Below are positions 58,901-64,000 of a stretch of 64,000 nt of DNA, piece after piece. Positions within the stretch are counted from its first letter, which is position 1. Every line of letters starts with the position of its first letter. Source of the stretch: Humulus lupulus (taxonomy: Eukaryota; Streptophyta; Magnoliopsida; Rosales; Cannabaceae); the NCBI RefSeq assembly GCF_963169125.1, contig NC_084795.1:188020214-188084213 (forward strand). Reading direction: 5' to 3'. The notes beneath the pieces are model-generated. The model had not been told where the DNA came from, ran no database searches, and was given only the letters and a program-made list of their open reading frames with translations. The position numbers were made by a program, and so were the translations under genes.

Positions 58901-61900
58901 AACCCGGGCAGGTGGCGATGGCCATTCAGGATGAAGAGGAATCGCAGGGACCCAAGGCGGCCCCTGAGATTGAAAAACCTCGGGTTTCCGAAGACGAAAA
59001 GCTCGCCTTAAGCGAGGACATTGACCCCCGAGTAGGCGAGGACAGGTCCGAGCTCCAATCTATTGAAGATCTCGAGGAGGTAGGCATCGATGAACAAAAT
59101 CCTTCACGGATGGTGAAGCTTGGAAAGAACCTCTGCGATAGAAGAAAGGCGGATCTGACCGCGTTTCTGAAAAAGAACCTAGACGTATTCGCATGGTCGC
59201 ACGAGGACATGATAGGGATCAGTCCGAGCGTAATCATGCACACGCTCCACCTAGACAAAAGCGTCCCTGCAAAGTCTCAAAAGCAGAGGCGTTTAGGGAC
59301 AACCCGAGCCGAGGTCCTTGAAGAAGAAGTGGCCCGGCTCAAAAAGTGTGGCTTTATCCGCGAAGCCAGATTTCCCATTTGGGTTGCCAATCCCGTGTTA
59401 GTTCCAAAGCCCAATGGCAAGTGGCGGACCTGTATTGATTTTTCCGACCTGAATAAAGCCTGCCCCAAGGATTGCTTTCCGTTGCCGAGGATCGATCAAC
59501 TGGTGGATGCCACGGCGGGGCACGAGCTCATGTCCTTCATGGACGCGTACTCGGGCTACAATCAGATCGCGATGAATCCAGCAGACCAGGATCATACCAG
59601 CTTTATGACCCCGACTAATGTCTATTGTTATAAGGTCATGCCGTTCGGTCTTAAGAATGCCGGGGCAACCTACCAAAGGCTGGTAAATAGAATGTTCGCG
59701 GATCAGATCGGGAAGAACATGGAAGTGTACGTCGATGATATGCTTGTCAAGTCAAAGACTGCCACCAACCACGTTGCCGACCTGGAAGAATGTTTTAACA
59801 TACTGCGAGAATATGGCATGAGGCTCAATCCTCAGAAATGCACTTTCGGTGTCGAATCGGGGAAGTTCTTGGGTTTCATAGTCAATACCCGAGGAATCGA
59901 GGCAAATCCCGACAAGATCAGGTCACTGCTCGAGCTTCCATCCCCCAGGTCGCGGAAAGATGTCCAAGGCCTCACAGGAAGGGTGGCGGCACTGAACCGG
60001 TTCATTTCCAAATCGACCGACAAGTGCCTGCCTTTCTACAACCTGCTCCGCGGAAACAAGAAGTTCGAATGGACAGTAGAGTGCGAGGGCGCATTCCTCG
60101 ACCTAAAAACGCACCTAGCTGAGCCACCTGTGCTATCGAAGCCCAGGGTAGGAGAACCTATTTTCCTCTACATGGCCGTGACTGAGGACGCAGCTAGTGC
60201 TGTTCTGGTGCGAGAAGAGGACCAGGCTCAGAAACCGGTTTATTACATCAGCAAGAGACTCCTCGGAGCTGAGTCAAGGTACCCGTTGATGGAAAAGCTG
60301 GCGTTCTGCCTAATCACGGCCTCGCGAAAACTCAGGCCATACTTCCAGTCCCAGTCTGTACACGTCATGACCGATCAGCCTCTAAGGCAGGTTTTGCAAA
60401 AGCCTGAAGCCTCGGGACGCTTGCTAAAGTGGGCGGTCGAACTCAGTCAGTTCGAGATTTTCTATACTCCCCGAACTACCATAAAGAGTCAAGCCTTGGC
60501 TGACTTCGTGGCAGAATGCGCGGGATTCCGTGAGATCCCATCGGAAGATTCACAGCAGCTCACATCCTCAGGCTCATCGTGGAGGATCTTCGTTGATGGC
60601 TCATCTAACGAGAACGGCTCCGGGGCCGGAATCATTCTGATATCCCCAGAAGGACATAGATTCCATTCGGCGCTGAGGTTCGGGTTCAAGGCGTCCAACA
60701 ACGAGGCAGAGTACGAGGCCTTGTTAGCCGGACTTAGGATAGCTAGCGAGCTAAAGGCAAGCTCTGTCCAGTGCTTCAGCGACTCCCAGCTCGTGGTGAA
60801 TCAGGTCTTAGGCGAGTATCAGGCGCGGGGTCCCAAGATGGCCTCTTATTTGGCTAAGGTAAAATCCAGATTGTCTACGTTTGGGCAAGGGTCGATCGAG
60901 CAGATACCTCGGGAGCAGAACGCCAATGCGGATGCTCTCGCCAAGCTCGCCACCTCGGGGGAGGCAGAAACCCTGGGGTTGGTGCCAATTGAGTTCTTGG
61001 ACAAACCAAGCATAGACGGAGATCGAGCGGATATTGAGATGATTGACATCAGGCCGACCTGGATGACCCCCATTGTTGAGTACCTCGTCGAGGGCAAGTT
61101 ACCCGAAGGGCGCAACGACGTACGGCGAGTCCTTTATCAAGCTCCGAGATATATGCTAGTCGAGGGGGTGTTGTACCGACGTGGGCATTCATTACCTCTC
61201 CTCCAGTGTGTCCTTCCAAGTGAGGCGAAGGCCATCCTGCAGGAAGTTCATGACGGATTCTGCGGAGATCACACTGGGGGGCAAAGCCTGGCCTTGAAGA
61301 TCCTTCGGCAGGGTTTTTACTGGCCGACTCTGTCCAAAGACTCGATCTCATACGTAAAAAAGTGCGACAAATGTCAGCGGTTCGCCGCGGTTGCACGAGC
61401 ACCCCCGGCCGAGCTAAAAATGATATCGTCTCCCTGGCCCTTCGCCATTTGGGGCATAGATCTAATAGGCGCCCTGCCCACCGGAAAGGGCGGGGTCCGT
61501 TACGCCGTGGTAGCCATTGACTACTTCACAAAGTGGGCCGAAGCAGAGCCGTTGGCGACAATAACATCGAAAAAGGTGCTAGACTTCGTGGTTAAAAGCA
61601 TCGTTTGTCGATTCGGCCTACCCAAAAAGATCGTTTCCGACAATGGCACTCAATTTGACAGCGACCTGTTCACCGAATTTTGCGAAAAGAACGGAATTGT
61701 GAAAAGTTTCTCATCCGTGGCCTATCCCCAGGCGAACGGCCAGGTCGAAGCTGTCAATAAAACTCTGAAGGCAAGCCTCAAGAATAGGCTAGATGAGGCA
61801 AAGGGGATCTGGCCAGAACAGCTCCCCCAAGTTCTGTGGGCCTATAGGACCTCACATCGGACTCCCACGGGTCACACTCCTTTCTCCCTAACCTTTGGAA

Positions 61901-62295
61901 GTGAAGCGGTCCTCCCCGTAGAGGTAAAGGTCCTATCGCACAGGGTCCGGTCCTCCGAACAGAACAAGAACCACGAGCTCCTATGCCACTCCTTAGACTT
62001 GATGGATGAGAGGCGAGAGGATTCACAACTCCAGCTCGCCCATTATCAACAGAAAATCACTCGCTACTTCAACGCTAAGGTCAAAAGACGTGCCTTTAGC
62101 GTCGGCAATTTGGTCTTGAGGAGAGCTTTCCTGGCCGGGAAAGATCCCAAAGATGGGGTTCTGGGACCAAGCTGGGAAGGACCATACCAGGTCATCGAAG
62201 TCATCAAAGAAGGGACGTATAAATTAGCTCGACTTGGTGGAGGGGCGGTCCCGCGGACTTGGAATGCAATCCACCTAAAGAAATATTATCAATAA
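55969..62295 (+). CDS. Tat-2 gag-pol polyprotein, 2108 aa, intact frame
   Basis: One frame runs from ATG 55969 to TAA. The N-terminus is Arg/Ser/Pro-rich (1-430). The capsid domain is about 440-545 and a zinc-knuckle-like C-x2-H-x4-H-x4-C at 700-713. The protease Asp is 852 (LVDNGSSVNLL, then ILGRPTL). RT runs from about 1130 with YVDD at 1254-1257. A first RNase H-like domain is at about 1390-1510, and a second (archaeal-type) RNase H starts at 1538 (FVDGSSNENGSGAG, Asp 1543), a hallmark of the Tat lineage. The integrase zinc-binding region is about 1760-1806, and the catalytic core is D1831, D1891, E1927 (DD35E). The tail ends WNAIHLKKYYQ without a chromodomain. All catalytic residues I can check are present. 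Products would form virus-like particles, copy the RNA and integrate the DNA. Confidence 0.95.
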   Translation: MVTTRSEHGNETEQHDGQEARHVALPEEQVPEVQQRPGKQPAGQDDTGSSTPRPPNPNPGYYTAVEMENAQLRSQLAAAGQQIQDILSRLPPLTTNSNVGERQGGAPKSRRSSRSRHGRSGRLPAANSTPSSRHQEANFREMPQTEPQQYSRSVRTSTPSSQPSSRTSGRDRGNSQRRVEEIRRRQPVPKERPVPRPDRPARNHQAGRAKRPPPNLVRPDGTRIASPVRHPPSPIRYPSPQPVRDIPTYINSRRDPPSAGPSRRSRVPGEGSGRSRQRRTSSLSSRSHRTGSARSDLSGGDLRQQLSSAQSHHNTHGGDLRDRLNSHREDRVRDGSQARSVGVRSEVRNGGNAPNDLSPDRRGNNPPNMYNGSGAVEQPWNNPGSQDKTLERLTQMEELMKKLLSEKEKDEYDSRDEMELFAPNIAATAYPSGFRMPHLSKFNGDGDPSDHLGMFNTLMMAHNIGPELRCLIFPSTLTGPARQWFKQSKRQSISSWKTFSADFKRAFRASQAARVQADSLANVRQQPGETLKAYLSRFANVAARARYADDSSKLMAMRTGILVGGDLWKDIQRRGVSSVSEFLNRAQEWINLEEAEASAAGTSQVLEKPAGAGTEIVVVTPDVTQSNQPGGGKIKGNGENVQHGQKKNKSVDKFKPVFTAYTELTQTRENIFLANATRVPWRRPEPIKHPKGKRDASKFCRFHNDVGHNTDDCRHLKAEIETLIRAGPLAQYSRNRVPTGRPAPEIPASQLGPRVDQDVPPPMVEGEISIISGGPHMAGTSRGAQKRYINELKAHNGGEFVPEQRQSKQQRLEKQPVTFTDEDAGHVQFPHNDPLVVAVQLANRRVRRVLVDNGSSVNLLFRSTLENMGLTVSELKATSMMLYGFSGKGSAAIGTIELVITLGDESRTVSKLLEFVVIDCSAAYNAILGRPTLVAFEAITSVRHLAMKFPTSTGVCTIKGDQLAARECYSISMKGKSKPGQVAMAIQDEEESQGPKAAPEIEKPRVSEDEKLALSEDIDPRVGEDRSELQSIEDLEEVGIDEQNPSRMVKLGKNLCDRRKADLTAFLKKNLDVFAWSHEDMIGISPSVIMHTLHLDKSVPAKSQKQRRLGTTRAEVLEEEVARLKKCGFIREARFPIWVANPVLVPKPNGKWRTCIDFSDLNKACPKDCFPLPRIDQLVDATAGHELMSFMDAYSGYNQIAMNPADQDHTSFMTPTNVYCYKVMPFGLKNAGATYQRLVNRMFADQIGKNMEVYVDDMLVKSKTATNHVADLEECFNILREYGMRLNPQKCTFGVESGKFLGFIVNTRGIEANPDKIRSLLELPSPRSRKDVQGLTGRVAALNRFISKSTDKCLPFYNLLRGNKKFEWTVECEGAFLDLKTHLAEPPVLSKPRVGEPIFLYMAVTEDAASAVLVREEDQAQKPVYYISKRLLGAESRYPLMEKLAFCLITASRKLRPYFQSQSVHVMTDQPLRQVLQKPEASGRLLKWAVELSQFEIFYTPRTTIKSQALADFVAECAGFREIPSEDSQQLTSSGSSWRIFVDGSSNENGSGAGIILISPEGHRFHSALRFGFKASNNEAEYEALLAGLRIASELKASSVQCFSDSQLVVNQVLGEYQARGPKMASYLAKVKSRLSTFGQGSIEQIPREQNANADALAKLATSGEAETLGLVPIEFLDKPSIDGDRADIEMIDIRPTWMTPIVEYLVEGKLPEGRNDVRRVLYQAPRYMLVEGVLYRRGHSLPLLQCVLPSEAKAILQEVHDGFCGDHTGGQSLALKILRQGFYWPTLSKDSISYVKKCDKCQRFAAVARAPPAELKMISSPWPFAIWGIDLIGALPTGKGGVRYAVVAIDYFTKWAEAEPLATITSKKVLDFVVKSIVCRFGLPKKIVSDNGTQFDSDLFTEFCEKNGIVKSFSSVAYPQANGQVEAVNKTLKASLKNRLDEAKGIWPEQLPQVLWAYRTSHRTPTGHTPFSLTFGSEAVLPVEVKVLSHRVRSSEQNKNHELLCHSLDLMDERREDSQLQLAHYQQKITRYFNAKVKRRAFSVGNLVLRRAFLAGKDPKDGVLGPSWEGPYQVIEVIKEGTYKLARLGGGAVPRTWNAIHLKKYYQ

Positions 62296-62499
62296 ACATG
62301 TGTAAGACCTAGAAGGTCACCTCCCATGTATAAATAAAAATCAAATGTTTCTTGTTATTTGCAAGGGTAATTTTAAAGTAACAACGAAAGACCCTTTCCC
62401 AGTTACTTAGGGGGCATATGGTACCCGGATATATCCAGGTCTCCTTAACGACTTAGGTGTTAATTTTTATCTATGGATAAGAGTTATCACAAACTAAGT

Positions 62500-63710
62500 C
62501 CTATCCTGGTCTTAACCAGGTCATAAAACTTAGAAGTTAGCTAAAATTTGTTGACCGAGGTTCTTCTTTAAAGAGCCCGGGATACGGATAAAAGTTGACA
62601 CGATCTGAGTTTTTTCAAAATAAGCTCCTGGTCTTAACCAGGTCATAAAACTTAGAAGTTAGCTAAAATTTGTTGACCGAGGTTCTTCTTTAAAGAGCCC
62701 GGGATACGGATAAAAGTTGACGCGATCTGAGTTTTTTCAAAATAAGCTCCTGGTCTTAACCAGGTCATAAAACTTAGAAGTTAGCTAAAATTTGTTGACC
62801 GAGGTTCTTCTTTAAAGAGCCCGGGATACGGATAAAAGTTGACGCGATCTGAGTTTTTTCAAAATAAGCTCCTGGTCTTAACCAGGTCATAAAACTTAGA
62901 AGTTAGCTAAAATTTGTTGACCGAGGTTCTTCTTTAAAGAGCCCGGGATACAGATAAAAGTTGACGCGATCTGAGTTTTTTCAAAATAAGCTCCTGGTCT
63001 TAACCAGGTCATAAAACTTAGAAGTTAGCTAAAATTTGTTGACCGAGGTTCTTCTTTAAAGAGCCCGGGATACGGATAAAAGTTGACGCGATCTGAGTTT
63101 TTTCAAAATAAGCTCCTGGTCTTAACCAGGTCATAAAACTTAGAAGTTAGCTAAAATTTGTTGACCGAGGTTCTTCTTTAAAGAGCCCGGGATACGGATA
63201 AAAGTTGACGCGATCTGAGTTTTTTCAAAATAAGCTCCTGGTCTTAACCAGGTCATAAAACTTAGAAGTTAGCTAAAATTTGTTGACCGAGGTTCTTCTT
63301 TAAAGAGCCCGGGATACGGATAAAAGTTGACGCGATCTGAGTTTTTTCAAAATAAGCTCCTGGTCTTAACCAGGTCATAAAACTTAGAAGTTAGCTAAAA
63401 TTTGTTGACCGAGGTTCTTCTTTAAAGAGCCCGGGATACGGATAAAAGTTGACGCGATCTGAGTTTTTTCAAAATAAGCTCCTGGTCTTAACCAGGTCAT
63501 AAAACTTAGAAGTTAGCTAAAATTTGTTGACCGAGGTTCTTCTTTAAAGAGCCCGGGATACGGATAAAAGTTGACGCGAACTAAGTTTTTTGAAAATAAG
63601 TTCCTGGTCTTAACCAGGTCAGAAAACTTAGGAGTGAACTAGAAATTTGTTGAACGCGGATCTTATTTAAAGAGCCCGGGATACGGATAAAGTTAGCTCG
63701 AACTACGTTC
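62500..63710 (+). repeat. 122-bp tandem repeat array in the Tat-2 3' region
   Basis: Starts at 62519, 62641, 62763 and so on to 63617 are exactly 122 bp apart, giving about ten copies. The middle eight are near-identical, and the first and last are diverged. Each unit contains the hairpin CCTGGTCTTAACCAGG and TTCTTTAAAGAGCCCGGG. It lies between the gag-pol stop and the antisense gene. Hypervariable tandem repeats here are known for Tat/Ogre elements and can seed satellite DNA. Positions 62296-62499 carry a conserved 3' leader (TCCCAGTTACTTAGGGGG). Confidence 0.95.
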
Positions 63711-63783
63711 ATAAAAATAAAGAGATAAATTATGACCAAATGCATGAAAATATATATGTAAAACTGGTTGAGCAAATTGTCTC

Positions 63784-63799
63784 GAGGCGGAAACGCCTC
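63784..63799 (-). other. Hairpin in the 3' flank of the Tat-2 antisense gene
   Basis: GAGGCG-GAAA-CGCCTC on the plus strand. In antisense-gene orientation it is GAGGCG-TTTC-CGCCTC, 66 nt after the stop codon, with a perfect 6-bp stem. The following CGAGACAA is shared with Tat-1. Confidence 0.65.
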
Positions 63800-63864
63800 A
63801 CATAAAAAAGAGAATTACAATAAAAAAAAAAGGGAGTGTTCAAAATACGAAAACAAGAAGCATC

Positions 63865-64000
63865 CTAAGCCCCATCAGCTGGCCCTTTGGAGGTCGCGGT
63901 CTCACCCTGCTCCGCCGCGGCAGAGGCCTCTCCAGTCTCCGATGGAGGAGCCTCCTTATTCAGGCGGGCTTGAAGCCGCGGCAACAGGAATGCCCAGAGG
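63865..64000 (-). CDS. 3' end of the Tat-2 antisense gene (partial)
   Basis: The minus-strand frame entering from the right edge reads LWAFLLPRLQARLNKEAPPS and ends EQGETATSKGPADGA, stop at 63867-63865. It matches the last exon of the Tat-1 antisense gene (LLEKFKARLEKEAPSE... KQGETVTSKGPTGGT). No stop interrupts the visible 44 codons, so this copy may be intact. The promoter and earlier exons lie beyond the window. Confidence 0.85.
   Translation of the reverse strand, partial: LWAFLLPRLQARLNKEAPPSETGEASAAAEQGETATSKGPADGA

Larger units (their letters stand above)
55137..64000 (+). mobile_element. Tat-lineage Ty3/gypsy element Tat-2 (5' LTR to beyond the window)
   Basis: LTR, PBS, full gag-pol, a tandem-repeat block and the 3' end of the antisense gene appear in the canonical order. 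The left flank is AAGAC (55132-55136); the other copy of this duplication should lie beyond 64000. It is inserted in the RT of element B, so it is younger than B. It is the only element here with an intact polyprotein frame. Confidence 0.95.

Noticed and set aside
55885..61402. Minus-strand ORFs (up to 208 codons) opposite Tat-2 gag-pol
   Set aside because: They are shadows of the strongly coding plus strand; no start context, motif or homologue in Tat-1 supports them. Only the antisense gene downstream of pol is real.
1..64000. Host protein-coding gene, tRNA or endogenous pararetrovirus
   Set aside because: Every long ORF was traced to a transposon family. No tRNA-like cloverleaf with A/B boxes and no movement-protein or pararetroviral signature was seen.

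Overview
This window is transposable-element-dense DNA from a flowering plant, probably a eudicot. I see no host single-copy gene, tRNA or rRNA. The evidence is a set of plant-restricted families: Ty1/copia, Ty3/gypsy chromoviruses of Tekay type (PBS TGGTATCAGAGC, LTRs starting TGTAACGACCC), Ty3/gypsy Tat-lineage elements (two RNase H domains and an antisense extra gene), and CACTA (En/Spm) transposons. I cannot name the species from sequence alone.

Layout. (1) 1-22704 is a dead copia element. A solo Tekay LTR (993-3280, TSD TTTTG) splits its RNase H. Its 3' LTR is split by a 17.8-kb CACTA element (4434-22237, TSD CTA), which carries broken TNPA-like and TNPD-like genes on the minus strand. 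The CACTA holds a further insert of about 8.7 kb with a Transposase_32-type ORF, its PPT and 3' LTR, another solo Tekay LTR (17941-20302, TSD AGTGA) and the right end of a second CACTA. (2) 22705-25162 is AT-rich and contains a truncated gypsy 5' end on the minus strand. (3) 25163-38578 is a rearranged block. A Tat element without RT, RNase H or integrase (Tat-1, 25453-34585) and a second Tat LTR (35777-36531) lie in opposite orientation, and their target-site duplications are exchanged. This is what an LTR-LTR inversion of about 10 kb leaves behind. (4) 38579-40745 is Tekay gag-protease (element D), fused to a fragment of a Tat antisense gene (40746-41267). (5) 41268-55136 is Tekay element B on the minus strand. 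Its LTR is interrupted by element C (43512-52526, TSD TATAT), which has good LTRs but a thoroughly decayed interior. (6) 55137-64000 is Tat-2, inserted in the RT of element B. It has one unbroken gag-pol frame of 2108 codons, a 122-bp tandem array, and the 3' end of an antisense gene that runs off the window.

The most interesting material is the Tat antisense gene (seen in three copies, with its own TATA box, phase-consistent introns, a coiled coil and a covarying 3' hairpin), the inversion with swapped TSDs, and cassettes of palindromic words in LTRs whose word identity switches in concert between subfamilies.
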